Assembly: GCA_017307375.1 (NCBI GenBank)
Contig: JAFKFH010000013.1
Span: 175,265-239,264 of the forward strand
From: Alphaproteobacteria bacterium
Lineage (GTDB): Bacteria > Pseudomonadota > Alphaproteobacteria > Ferrovibrionales > Ferrovibrionaceae
Direction: 5' to 3'
DNA length: 64,000 bases
How positions within the stretch are numbered: position 1 is the stretch's first letter; every line of letters starts with the position of its first letter. Under the pieces are notes generated by a model. That model did not search any database and was not told the origin of the DNA. It saw only the letters and a program-made list of their open reading frames with translations. A program made the translations under genes and the position numbers. This document shows, piece by piece, positions 18,093-25,898 of the stretch.

Positions 18093-19394
18093 ATGAGCAC
18101 AGCCAATACCGTGACGCTGACCGACAAGGCGTCGGGCAAGACGATCGAATTGCCGGTCCAGGAGGGTACGGTTGGCCCTGCCGTCATCGACATCCGCAAG
18201 CTGTATGCCGAGACCGGCCACTTCACCTACGATCCCGGCTTCACCTCGACCGCCAGCTGCGAAAGCAAGATCACCTATATCGACGGCGACGAGGGCGTGC
18301 TGCTCTATCGCGGTTACGACATTGCCGAACTGGCCGAGCAGAGCGACTTCATGGAAGTCTGCTACCTGCTGCTGAACGGCGAGTTGCCGAACCGCGAGCA
18401 GAAGGTGAAGTTCGAGCGTGACATCACGCTCCACACCATGGTCCACCAGCAGATCGAGTTCTTCTTCCGCGGCTTCCGCCGCGACGCCCATCCGATGGCG
18501 GTGATGTGCGGCGTGGTCGGCGCGCTGTCGGCCTTCTACCATGACTCGCTCAACATCCATGATCCGCACGAGCGGATGGTCGCCAGCTACCGCCTGATCG
18601 CCAAGCTGCCGACGATCGCGGCGATGGCCTACAAGTACTCGATCGGCCAGCCGTTCGTGTTCCCGCAGAACCACCTCGGCTATGCCGAGAACTTCCTGCA
18701 GATGACCTTCGGCGTGCCCTGCGAGCCCTACAAGGTCAATCCGATCCTGGCCAAGGCCATGGACCGGATCTTCATGCTGCATGCCGATCACGAGCAGAAC
18801 GCCTCGACCTCGACCGTCCGTCTGGCCGGGTCGTCGGGCGCCAATCCGTTCGCCTGTATCGCGGCGGGCATCGCCTGCCTGTGGGGCCCGTCCCATGGCG
18901 GCGCCAACGAAGCCGTGCTGCACATGCTCGAGGAAATCGGCACCGCCGACAAGGTCCCCGAGTTCATCGCCAAGGTTAAGGACAAGAACTCGGGCGTGCG
19001 CCTGATGGGCTTCGGCCACCGGGTCTACAAGAACTACGACCCGCGCGCCAAGGTCATGCGCCAGACCTGCCACGAAGTCCTCGATGAGCTGGGCCTGAAG
19101 AACGAGCCGCTGCTCAAGCTCGCCATGGAACTGGAGCGCGTCGCGCTCGAGGATCCGTACTTCATCGAGAAGAAGCTGTACCCGAACGTCGACTTCTACT
19201 CGGGCATCATTCTCAAGGCGATGGGCTTCCCGACCTCGATGTTCACCGTGCTGTTCGCGGTGGCCCGGACCGTCGGCTGGATCGCCCAGTGGCAGGAAAT
19301 GATCCAGGATCCGTCGCAGAAGATCGGTCGCCCCCGCCAGCTCTACACCGGTGCGACCCGCCGTCCGTATCAGCCGTTGCAGAAGCGCGGTTGA
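18093..19394 (+). CDS. gltA: Citrate synthase (type II)
   Basis: GltA condenses oxaloacetate and acetyl-CoA to citrate at the entry of the TCA cycle. The 433-residue length matches hexameric, NADH-sensitive Gram-negative enzymes. Catalytic residues sit in [12 protein letters not shown] (His), [14 protein letters not shown] (His) and YPNVDFYSG (Asp). Of three in-frame ATGs (18069, 18084, 18093) the last is best spaced from the GAAGGG ribosome site. It is transcribed in the same direction as gltX but separated by a long gap with its own -10 box, so it is probably an independent unit. Confidence 0.97.
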   Translation: MSTANTVTLTDKASGKTIELPVQEGTVGPAVIDIRKLYAETGHFTYDPGFTSTASCESKITYIDGDEGVLLYRGYDIAELAEQSDFMEVCYLLLNGELPNREQKVKFERDITLHTMVHQQIEFFFRGFRRDAHPMAVMCGVVGALSAFYHDSLNIHDPHERMVASYRLIAKLPTIAAMAYKYSIGQPFVFPQNHLGYAENFLQMTFGVPCEPYKVNPILAKAMDRIFMLHADHEQNASTSTVRLAGSSGANPFACIAAGIACLWGPSHGGANEAVLHMLEEIGTADKVPEFIAKVKDKNSGVRLMGFGHRVYKNYDPRAKVMRQTCHEVLDELGLKNEPLLKLAMELERVALEDPYFIEKKLYPNVDFYSGIILKAMGFPTSMFTVLFAVARTVGWIAQWQEMIQDPSQKIGRPRQLYTGATRRPYQPLQKRG

Positions 19395-19395
19395 G

Positions 19396-19470
19396 CCGTT
19401 GGCGCTGAGCCGGATTCAGGCTATATAGATAGGTAACAAGACGAGCAACGAACGCACCAGGCGCCAACGG
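19396..19470. repeat. Ten-base inverted repeat bracketing a promoter downstream of gltA
   Basis: CCGTTGGCGC (19396-19405) is perfectly complementary to GCGCCAACGG (19461-19470), 55 bases apart. The right arm directly adjoins the GGGGAGG ribosome site of the small gene at 19487. Transcripts reading through from gltA could fold and hide that site, whereas transcripts from the local promoter (19399-19427) would lack the left arm. Confidence 0.45.
19399..19427 (+). promoter_or_regulatory. Promoter for the small membrane protein gene
   Basis: TTGGCG (19399-19404) and TATATA (19422-19427) are spaced by 17 bases, just after the gltA stop. The predicted start near 19434 gives a leader of about 50 bases before the ATG at 19487. 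Confidence 0.4.
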
Positions 19471-19486
19471 GGAGGAAACGAGGGCC

Positions 19487-19693
19487 ATGGCCAGTCTAGC
19501 CAAACTTCCACCTTCCCTGCGGCGCCAGCGTTCGGGTTTCGCGATCCAGGGCCACCATCCGATCCGGCCGGTGGTGGCCCGGTTTCCGGCCAACGACAAC
19601 CGGGCGCCACTTTCCCGGCGGCTGGGTAACTACGTGCTGCCAGCCATCCTGCTGGCCTGCGGCCTTGTCGCCGCCAAGTGGCTGATCGGCTGA
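19487..19693 (+). CDS. Small single-pass membrane protein (68 residues), unknown function
   Basis: A short frame with a strong upstream site (GGGGAGG plus GAGGG close to the ATG) encodes a basic N-terminal half and one C-terminal hydrophobic helix (about residues 48-66, VLPAILLACGLVAAKWLIG). I do not recognise a family. The topology is that of a tail-anchored small protein with the charged part in the cytoplasm. It has its own candidate promoter after gltA. The 194 bases that follow, up to the next gene, show nothing recognisable apart from small hairpins. Confidence 0.6.
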   Translation: MASLAKLPPSLRRQRSGFAIQGHHPIRPVVARFPANDNRAPLSRRLGNYVLPAILLACGLVAAKWLIG

Positions 19694-19887
19694 ACGATCC
19701 CCCTTTCTCCTTTCGGCGATACCAGACGGCGACTGCGGGCGAGGTTCCTCGCTCGCGCACGGTAGCGTGACGCCGACGGGGCTTTCCGCGGCTTGCGATC
19801 TATGCCGGTTTGCTGGCATCTGTGCTTGCATCGAACCGCACCGCCGGTCGTGCGTTGCGGCGGCGGCGTGGAGAAAAGGGAAATCGG

Positions 19888-20853
19888 ATGTTGAAGGCGA
19901 TCGCCGGCGGCCTGGCTGCCCTGCTGGCACTGGCGGTGCCGGCTGCGGCGCAGGACAGCAAGGGACCGGTCAAGCTGATGGTCGGCTATCCACCGGGCGG
20001 ATCGGCGGATATTCTGGCGCGCCTGCTGGCTGACCGGCTGAAGGATCCGCTGAACGCGACGGTGACGGTGGAAAACAAGCCGGGCGCGGGCGGGCGGCTG
20101 GCGGCCGAGCAGTTCAAGACGGCACCCGCGGACGGCAGCGTGCTGATGGTCGGCAATATCGCCGTCGCCGTCATCGCGCCGCTGACCTACGCCAACCTCA
20201 AATACGATCCGGCCACAGACTTCGCCCCGGTCATCAAGCTCGGCGATTTCCAGCTGGCCCTGGCCACCGGCCCGGCCACCGGGGCCAAGACCTTTGCCGA
20301 ATACACGACCTTCCTGAAGGGCAACCCGGGCAAGGCAACCTATGGAATTCCCGCTACCGGCAGCCTGCCGCATTTCTTCGGCGTGATGCTGGCCCGCGCC
20401 CTGAACCTGACGTACACGGCGGTGCCCTATCGCGGCGGATCCCCGCTCAACACCGATCTCGTCGCCGGGCAGGTGCCGGCCGGGATCGACACGCTGGCGG
20501 ACTTCGCCGAACTGCACAAGGCCGGCAAGATTGCCGTGCTGGGCACTTCCGGGACCACCCGCTCGCCGCTGACGCCTGACGTCCCGACCTTCATCGAACT
20601 TGGTTTCAAGGATATCGCGGGCACCGGCTGGTTCGGCATATTCGCGCCCGCCAAGACCCCGGACGCCGTCGTCAACCGCCTCAACCAGACAATCGCCGGC
20701 GTCCTGCGGCAACCGGAGGTAACCGCCCGCCTGACCGCCCTCGGCATCGATCCGGCAGGCGGCAGCCCGGCCGACCTGGCCCGTCAGATGAACGACGACC
20801 GGGCCAGGTGGGACCCGGTCATCAAGGCATCGGGTTACAAGCCCGAAGACTGA
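19888..20853 (+). CDS. Tripartite tricarboxylate transporter (Bug/TctC) periplasmic binding protein
   Basis: The 321-residue protein starts with a Sec signal peptide (about 1-22, ending AAA-Q). The mature part shows the family's first beta-strand and loop, VKLMVGYPPGGSADILARLLAD, and the later VPYRGGSPLNTDLVAGQV and DVPTFIELGF motifs typical of Bug receptors. These bind small carboxylates or amides for TctAB transporters. No tctA or tctB lies in the window, so it is an orphan receptor, a common situation for this expanded family. The ATG at 19888 follows AAGGGA. It converges on the HAD gene. Confidence 0.88.
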   Translation: MLKAIAGGLAALLALAVPAAAQDSKGPVKLMVGYPPGGSADILARLLADRLKDPLNATVTVENKPGAGGRLAAEQFKTAPADGSVLMVGNIAVAVIAPLTYANLKYDPATDFAPVIKLGDFQLALATGPATGAKTFAEYTTFLKGNPGKATYGIPATGSLPHFFGVMLARALNLTYTAVPYRGGSPLNTDLVAGQVPAGIDTLADFAELHKAGKIAVLGTSGTTRSPLTPDVPTFIELGFKDIAGTGWFGIFAPAKTPDAVVNRLNQTIAGVLRQPEVTARLTALGIDPAGGSPADLARQMNDDRARWDPVIKASGYKPED

Positions 20854-20892
20854 TCCTGCTTCGCGCCGACCGGCATCAGCCTGCTGGCCCGG

Positions 20893-21510
20893 TCAGCCGC
20901 CCAGGAAACCGCGGACGCGAAGCTCGTCGGCCAATTGCGCCGAACCCTGATAGTGGATCGCGTCGAAGCCGACGGCACGGGCGCCGGCACAGTTGGCGGC
21001 CGAATCGTCGATGAACACGGCTTCCGCCGGCACCACGTCATGGCGGCTGGCCAGCAGCTCGAAGATCTCGCGATGCGGCTTGAGCATTTTTTCCTCGCCG
21101 GAAACGACGATGCCCTCGAACCACGATAGGAACGGAAACAGCTCGCGCGCCTCGACGAAGGTCTCCGCCGACCAGTTGGTCAGGGCCAGCAGCCGCACGC
21201 CATCGGCCCGCAACTGCGCGAGAATGCCGAGCGTATCCTCGATGACGCCGTTCAGCATCTCGCGCCAGCGTTCGCGATAGGCGCGGATCCACTCGGCCTT
21301 GTCCGGATGGCGGGCGATCGCCTCGGCAATGGCGTCGGACCAGGGCCGGCCGCCGTCCTGGGCGACGTTCCATGAGGGCGGGCAGACCTCGGTGAGGAAA
21401 TGTTCGCGCGCCGCCTCGTCGGCGATCAGCTTGCCGTAGAGATGACGCGGGTTCCAGTCGATCAGCACGCCACCGAGATCGAAGACGACGGTCCGGCGCA
21501 TCGCGTTCAC
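20893..21510 (-). CDS. HAD-superfamily hydrolase (HAD-IA type)
   Basis: This phosphatase-like protein of about 205 residues has all four HAD motifs: DLGGVLIDW (nucleophile Asp), LTNWS (motif II), KPHREIFELL (Lys, motif III) and FIDDSAANCAGA (motif IV). This set matches the YihX/epoxide-hydrolase-N-terminal-like subgroup of sugar phosphatases or dehalogenases; the substrate is open. The GTG at 21510 overlaps the gloA stop (GTGA); the ATG at 21501 would also give a good N-terminus. It is last in a minus-strand run beginning with the thioesterase at 23989. Confidence 0.85.
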   Translation of the reverse strand: MNAMRRTVVFDLGGVLIDWNPRHLYGKLIADEAAREHFLTEVCPPSWNVAQDGGRPWSDAIAEAIARHPDKAEWIRAYRERWREMLNGVIEDTLGILAQLRADGVRLLALTNWSAETFVEARELFPFLSWFEGIVVSGEEKMLKPHREIFELLASRHDVVPAEAVFIDDSAANCAGARAVGFDAIHYQGSAQLADELRVRGFLGG

Positions 21511-21905
21511 GACCGCTGGATCAGTTCGATCTTGTAGCCGTCCGGATCCTCGACGAAGGCGATCACCGAACCGCCATGCTTCATCGGCCCGGGCGGACGC
21601 GGGATCTTGACGCCCTCCGCCGCCAGCTTCTCGCAGGTGCCGTAGATGTCGGGCACGCCGATGGCGAGATGACCGAACGCGGTGCCGATCTCATAGGGCT
21701 CGGTGCGGCCCCAATTGTGGGTGAGTTCGATCACCGCCTGGTCGGCCTCGTCGCCGTAGCCCACGAAAGCGAGGGTAAACTCGCCCGACGGATAGTCGTT
21801 CTTGCGGATCAGCGTCATGCCGAGATGGCGGGTATAGAAGTCGAGCGACTTCTCGAGATCCATCACCCGGATCATCGTATGCAGCAGGCGGAAGGGGGCG
21901 GGCAT
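21507..21905 (-). CDS. gloA: Lactoylglutathione lyase (glyoxalase I)
   Basis: GloA isomerises the methylglyoxal-glutathione hemithioacetal to S-lactoylglutathione. The 132-residue protein has two VOC half-modules and the metal ligands expected for the proteobacterial enzyme: His in LLHTMIRV, Glu in AVIELTHNWG, His in AFGHLAIGV and Glu in GYKIELIQ. The ATG at 21905 follows CAGGAG. Its stop overlaps the next gene's start. It is probably co-transcribed with the ArsC-like and acyl-CoA dehydrogenase genes. Confidence 0.93.
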   Translation of the reverse strand: MPAPFRLLHTMIRVMDLEKSLDFYTRHLGMTLIRKNDYPSGEFTLAFVGYGDEADQAVIELTHNWGRTEPYEIGTAFGHLAIGVPDIYGTCEKLAAEGVKIPRPPGPMKHGGSVIAFVEDPDGYKIELIQRS

Positions 21906-21973
21906 TGCAGGCTCCTGAAGCTTTGGGCGGCTGGCCCGCATTAGGTAGCCCGAACCGCCCCGCAATCAAGCCT

Positions 21974-22330
21974 TCAGATGATCTCCTCGACCACCTCCGG
22001 CGGACGGCAGAGCCGCACGCCGCGCGCGGTCATCACCACCGGGCGCTCGATCAGCACCGGATTGTCGATCATCGCCTGCAGGATCGCCGACGCTTCGACA
22101 TCGGGCGCATCGAGGCCGAGGGTCTTGACCTCGGCCTGCTTGCGCCGCAACAGATCGCGCGGCCGCAGATTGGCCAGCCGCAGCACGTCCGTGATCGCCT
22201 CGCGGTTCGGCGGGTGCTTCAGATACTCGACGACGCGAACCTCGTGCCCCGCTTCCCGCAGGCGCGCCAGCACCTTGCGCGAGGTGGAGCAATTCGGGTT
22301 GTGCCAGATGGTCGTCGTCGGTTCGGTCAT
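21974..22330 (-). CDS. ArsC/Spx-family thioredoxin-fold reductase
   Basis: The 118-residue protein has the glutaredoxin-like ArsC signature: HNPNCSTSRKVLARL with the single active-site Cys, then NREAITDVL and a C-terminal NPVLIERPVV, where the Arg and preceding residues form the anion site. Members reduce arsenate with glutathione/glutaredoxin, or (YfgD group) have unknown roles. No arsR, arsB or acr3 is nearby, so arsenate resistance is uncertain. It starts 4 bases after the acyl-CoA dehydrogenase stop, hence the same operon. Confidence 0.85.
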   Translation of the reverse strand: MTEPTTTIWHNPNCSTSRKVLARLREAGHEVRVVEYLKHPPNREAITDVLRLANLRPRDLLRRKQAEVKTLGLDAPDVEASAILQAMIDNPVLIERPVVMTARGVRLCRPPEVVEEII

Positions 22331-22334
22331 GATC

Positions 22335-23507
22335 TCACGCCGTCTCGTTGAAGATCTCTCGCCCGATCAGCATGCGGCGGATTTCCGACGTGCCCGCCCC
22401 GATCTCGTAGAGCTTCGCGTCGCGCAGCAGCCGGCCGGTCGCGTAGTCGTTGATATAGCCGTTGCCGCCGAGAATCTGAATGGCATCGAGGGCCACCTGC
22501 GTCGCCTTCTCGGCCGCGTATAGAATGGCGCCGGCCGCGTCCTTGCGCGTGGTCTTGCCGGCATCGCAGGCGCGCGCCACCGCATAGACATAGGCCCGGC
22601 ACGCGTTGAGCGAGGTGTACATGTCGGCGACCTTGCCCTGGATCAGCTGGAAGGTGCCGATCGGCTGGTCGAACTGCTTGCGGTCGTGGATGTAGGGCAC
22701 GACGATGTCGAGGCAGGCCTGCATGATGCCGATCGGCCCGGCCGCAAGCACGGCGCGCTCATAGTCCAGGCCGCTCATCAGCACGTTCACGCCACGACCG
22801 ACCTGGCCCAGCACGTTCTCTTCCGGCACTTCGCAATCCTCGAACACCAACTCACCGGTGTTCGAACCGCGCATGCCGAGCTTGTCGAGCTTCTGGGCGC
22901 AGGAGAAGCCCTTGAACCCCTTCTCGACCAGGAAGGCGGTGATGCCCCTGGGCCCCGCCGCCGGATCGGTCTTGGCGTAGACCACCAGCGTGTCGCAGTC
23001 CGGTCCGTTGGTGATCCACATCTTCGTGCCGTTCAGCACGTAGCGATCGCCCTTGCGGTCGGCGCGCAGCTTCATCGACACGACGTCCGAGCCCGCCCCC
23101 GGCTCGCTCATCGCCAGGGCACCGACGTGTTCGCCCGAGATCAGTTTGGGCAAATAGCGGCGTCGCTGGTCGTCGTTGCCGTTGCGGGTGATCTGATTGA
23201 CGCACAGATTGGAATGGGCGCCATAGGACAGCCCGACCGAGGCCGAACCGCGGCTGACCTCCTCCATCGCCACGCAATGGGCGAGATAGCCGAGGCCGGC
23301 ACCGCCGTATTCCTCCGGCGCGGTAACACCGAGAATGCCGAGGTCACCCATCTTGCGCCACAGATCGGCAGGGAAATCGTTGTCGCGGTCGATATCGGCG
23401 GCACGCGGGCCGATCTCGGCATCCGAGAAGCTGGCGACCTGGTCGCGCAGCATGTCGATCTCTTCGCCAAGCTGGAAGTCGAGCTGCGCCATCGAGTTCT
23501 TCATCAT
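22335..23507 (-). CDS. ivd: Isovaleryl-CoA dehydrogenase
   Basis: This FAD-dependent acyl-CoA dehydrogenase of 390 residues has the signatures [11 protein letters not shown] and [12 protein letters not shown]. Placement as isovaleryl-CoA dehydrogenase rests on the catalytic Glu located in [19 protein letters not shown], the position used by IVD and not by short/medium-chain enzymes. It oxidises isovaleryl-CoA to 3-methylcrotonyl-CoA in leucine breakdown and passes electrons to ETF. The methylcrotonyl-CoA carboxylase genes, usual partners, are not in the window. The ATG at 23507 follows AGGACAGGG. Confidence 0.88.
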   Translation of the reverse strand: MMKNSMAQLDFQLGEEIDMLRDQVASFSDAEIGPRAADIDRDNDFPADLWRKMGDLGILGVTAPEEYGGAGLGYLAHCVAMEEVSRGSASVGLSYGAHSNLCVNQITRNGNDDQRRRYLPKLISGEHVGALAMSEPGAGSDVVSMKLRADRKGDRYVLNGTKMWITNGPDCDTLVVYAKTDPAAGPRGITAFLVEKGFKGFSCAQKLDKLGMRGSNTGELVFEDCEVPEENVLGQVGRGVNVLMSGLDYERAVLAAGPIGIMQACLDIVVPYIHDRKQFDQPIGTFQLIQGKVADMYTSLNACRAYVYAVARACDAGKTTRKDAAGAILYAAEKATQVALDAIQILGGNGYINDYATGRLLRDAKLYEIGAGTSEIRRMLIGREIFNETA

Positions 23508-23524
23508 CCCTGTCCTTTTTTGGG

Positions 23525-23989
23525 TTACGCCTTCGGCCGGTCGCTCTTGCCCTGCAGGCAGATCAGCGTGACCACGCCGGCGGCGATCGTCTTTTCCGCG
23601 GTTCCGGTGCGCGCAACCACTTCCATATCACAAACCGACAATGTGCGGCCCGACTTGCGCACCCGGCCATGCGCTATCAGTTCGTCGCCGGCGGCCGGTT
23701 CGAGAAAGTTGATCTTGTACTCGACCGACATGACCGAGGAATCCGCCGGCATCAGCGTATACGCGGCGTAGCCGCAGGCCGAATCGCCGATCATGCCGAC
23801 CATGCCGCCATGCACGAAGCCGTGCTGCTGCAGGTTGTGGGCGGCATGCGGCAGGCGGATCGCGACATGGCCCGGCTCGACCACCGCGAGGCTCGCCCCG
23901 ATATGGGCCATCGCCGGCTGGCGGCTGAAACTGTCGCGCACCCGCGTCTCGAAATCCGGATCCCGGGGGATCGGCTGCTGATGGGTCAT
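23525..23989 (-). CDS. PaaI-family hotdog thioesterase
   Basis: This hotdog-fold protein of 154 residues has the PaaI/YdiI motif [21 protein letters not shown] (the HGG loop and the catalytic Asp) and a C-terminal [12 protein letters not shown] strand. It should hydrolyse acyl- or aryl-CoA thioesters in the cytoplasm. The ATG at 23989 follows GGAGGTG. It is the first gene of the minus-strand cluster thioesterase-ivd-arsC-like-gloA-HAD and is divergent from the LysR gene, whose product is the natural candidate regulator. Confidence 0.88.
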   Translation of the reverse strand: MTHQQPIPRDPDFETRVRDSFSRQPAMAHIGASLAVVEPGHVAIRLPHAAHNLQQHGFVHGGMVGMIGDSACGYAAYTLMPADSSVMSVEYKINFLEPAAGDELIAHGRVRKSGRTLSVCDMEVVARTGTAEKTIAAGVVTLICLQGKSDRPKA

Positions 23990-24054
23990 GCCTGGCACCT
24001 CCGACGGACGAGACCATAAGCCGCGACCTTGCCATAGAGGAAATGAGATGTTTG

Positions 24055-24067
24055 TATCTTTTCGATA
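24055..24067. promoter_or_regulatory. LysR-type operator (T-N11-A)
   Basis: TATCTTTTCGATA is a T-N11-A site with dyad TATC/GATA, the classic LysR-family binding box, between the thioesterase and the lysR starts. A second inverted repeat, CATAGAGG (24033-24040) and CCTCTATG (24073-24080), frames it. Confidence 0.55.
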
Positions 24068-24082
24068 GGAGACCTCTATGCA

Positions 24083-24976
24083 ATGAACCTCGCCCAGCTG
24101 CGCTATTTCCTCGCCGTCGCCGAAACCGGCAGCTTCACCAAGGCGGCCGAACGCGCCAACGTCACCCAGCCTACCCTGTCGGTCGGCATCAAGCGGCTGG
24201 AGGAAGCGCTGGGCCAGCGCCTTTTCGATCGTGGCCGGCTGGTCCGCCTGACGGCGGCCGGAGCACGCTTCCTGCCGCGGGCGCGGCTGATGGTGCTGGA
24301 ATGGGCGGCGGCCCGGGCCGAGCTGGCGCAGTCCGGTCGGACCCGGCTGCGGCTGGGCTATCTGCGCACCCTGCCCTCGCCGGCCGTCGCCGCGCTGTTC
24401 GGCGATTTCGCGGCCAGCCACCCGGCCATCGAGCTCGAACTGATCGACGGCGAGCCGCCGCAACTCGAGCGGCTGCTCGAGCGCGGCGACCTCGACGCCG
24501 CGCTCAGCGTGCTGGGGGATGCCTCGGGTCGCCATCCGAACCAGGCGCTGCTGCGCCAGCGCTACGTGCTGGCGGTGCCTTCAGGCCATCTCCTGGCCAC
24601 GCGCACCACCTGCCGGCTGGCCGATCTCGACGGCCTGCCCTTCGTCATCCGGCCCGATTGCGAAGTCTTGCGTGCCGCGCGCCGCGCCTTCGCCGCCCAG
24701 GGCATCAACTGCCCGAACGTCGCCCGGGTCGGCGACGACGAGCGGCTGATCCGCCTGGTCGCGGCAGGCTTGGGCCTGGGGATCGTGCCGGACGGGATCG
24801 TTCCGGAAGGGCTGTCGACGCTGACCATCACCGATTTCCCGGTCCAGCGCCGGATCGGCCTGACCTGGCGGCAGACCGCGGCCAAGCCCGCCCAGGAATT
24901 TCTGAGCTTTGCCGCCAGCCACCCGTGGCGCGAATTGCGCGGCACCGGCCGGCAACGGCTGGATACCGCGCATTGA
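24083..24976 (+). CDS. LysR-family transcriptional regulator
   Basis: This 297-residue LTTR has an N-terminal winged helix-turn-helix (about 1-60; LAQLRYFLAVAETGSFTKAAE then QPTLSVGIKRLEEALG) and a C-terminal periplasmic-binding-protein-like effector domain with LVAAGLGLGIVP near residue 235. It is divergent from the thioesterase-ivd cluster with a T-N11-A box between them, so it probably controls that cluster and itself. The effector is unknown; a short-chain acyl-CoA or an amino acid breakdown product would fit the neighbours. Confidence 0.93.
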   Translation: MNLAQLRYFLAVAETGSFTKAAERANVTQPTLSVGIKRLEEALGQRLFDRGRLVRLTAAGARFLPRARLMVLEWAAARAELAQSGRTRLRLGYLRTLPSPAVAALFGDFAASHPAIELELIDGEPPQLERLLERGDLDAALSVLGDASGRHPNQALLRQRYVLAVPSGHLLATRTTCRLADLDGLPFVIRPDCEVLRAARRAFAAQGINCPNVARVGDDERLIRLVAAGLGLGIVPDGIVPEGLSTLTITDFPVQRRIGLTWRQTAAKPAQEFLSFAASHPWRELRGTGRQRLDTAH

Positions 24977-25058
24977 CAATGCCGTAAGTTTACCCGCGCC
25001 AAGCGTACCGCAACATGGTACCGTCGTGCAAAGTAGGTGGGTGCGATCGGAGCAACCG

Positions 25059-25826
25059 ATGCGTCTGGCATGGGCTGTGGCCGCGGCGGCGATTTTCTGT
25101 TTCCTAGGCGGCGCGGCACGCACCGCTCCGATCGATTTCTGCTTTACCGCCTGGCCACCGTTTGCCGCCCTCGAGGACGGCAAGCCAACCGGCCTCTCGG
25201 TCGAGGTTCTGAGCCGGGCGGCCGCCCGGACCGGCTTCACCGCCAGCTTCACCGAACTGCCGTGGGCCCGCTGCCTGCGGGAGACCGCCTCGGGCCGTTT
25301 CGACGCGGCACTCGACGGCAACCCGGAGCGACGGGAATATCTTCACGGCCGGCATTCGACCACCCCGGTTGCGATCGCCTTCTGGGTGCGCGAGGACGCG
25401 GCGGCGCACGCTTTTACCGGCTATGACCAGTTCGCCGGCCAGGCGATCGCCTACACGCTCGGTTACAACTATGTCGAAGCCGCGATGACGGCATTGAACG
25501 GGCAGCTGGTCGTCGCCCCCGACGACGCCGCCGAAATCGCGATGCTGACCGCCGGCCGGGTCGATGCGATCATCGGCGACCTCGTGGTCATCGGCGACCT
25601 GGCGCGGCGAATGAAGGCGCCGATCAGGCCGCTGAGCCCGCCGGCCGCCGAAACCCACTATTACCCGCTGTTCAATCCGGACCGGGCCGACAAGCTCGCC
25701 CGCATCGATTCGGCGATCGGCGAGATGATCGCCGGCGGGGAGGTCGACACGATCTTCCGCGACCGCATCGGCATCAGCCACGGCGACATTGTGCGCTCGC
25801 TCGGCCGTCCGGCGGCGACCAACTAG
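25059..25826 (+). CDS. Periplasmic solute-binding protein (SBP_bac_3 family)
   Basis: The 255-residue protein has a signal peptide (about 1-23) and the fold of polar amino-acid binding proteins: DFCFTAWPPFAALEDGKPTGLSVEVL at the N-terminus, a hinge region with ELPWARCLRETASGRFDAAL, and AIAYTLGYNYVEAAM. There is no transporter gene beside it, so it may be a stand-alone receptor or serve an unlinked permease. The ATG at 25059 follows GGAG. Its mature sequence contains two Cys residues (FCF and ARC) that could form a disulfide. Confidence 0.82.
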   Translation: MRLAWAVAAAAIFCFLGGAARTAPIDFCFTAWPPFAALEDGKPTGLSVEVLSRAAARTGFTASFTELPWARCLRETASGRFDAALDGNPERREYLHGRHSTTPVAIAFWVREDAAAHAFTGYDQFAGQAIAYTLGYNYVEAAMTALNGQLVVAPDDAAEIAMLTAGRVDAIIGDLVVIGDLARRMKAPIRPLSPPAAETHYYPLFNPDRADKLARIDSAIGEMIAGGEVDTIFRDRIGISHGDIVRSLGRPAATN

Positions 25827-25858
25827 GACAGGATTCCGGCCAGCTCGCCGGCCTCCGG

Positions 25859-25894
25859 GCCGGGCGGGCGCGGCGCAGGCCGCCCTCGCCCGGC
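25859..25894. terminator. GC-rich stem-loop between convergent genes
   Basis: GCCGGGCG (25859-25866) pairs with CGCCCGGC (25887-25894) and the inner GGCG/CGCC extends the stem. It sits between the stops of the solute-binding protein gene and maeB and could stop transcription from both sides, although no T-run follows on either strand. Confidence 0.35.
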
Positions 25895-25898
25895 GCGA

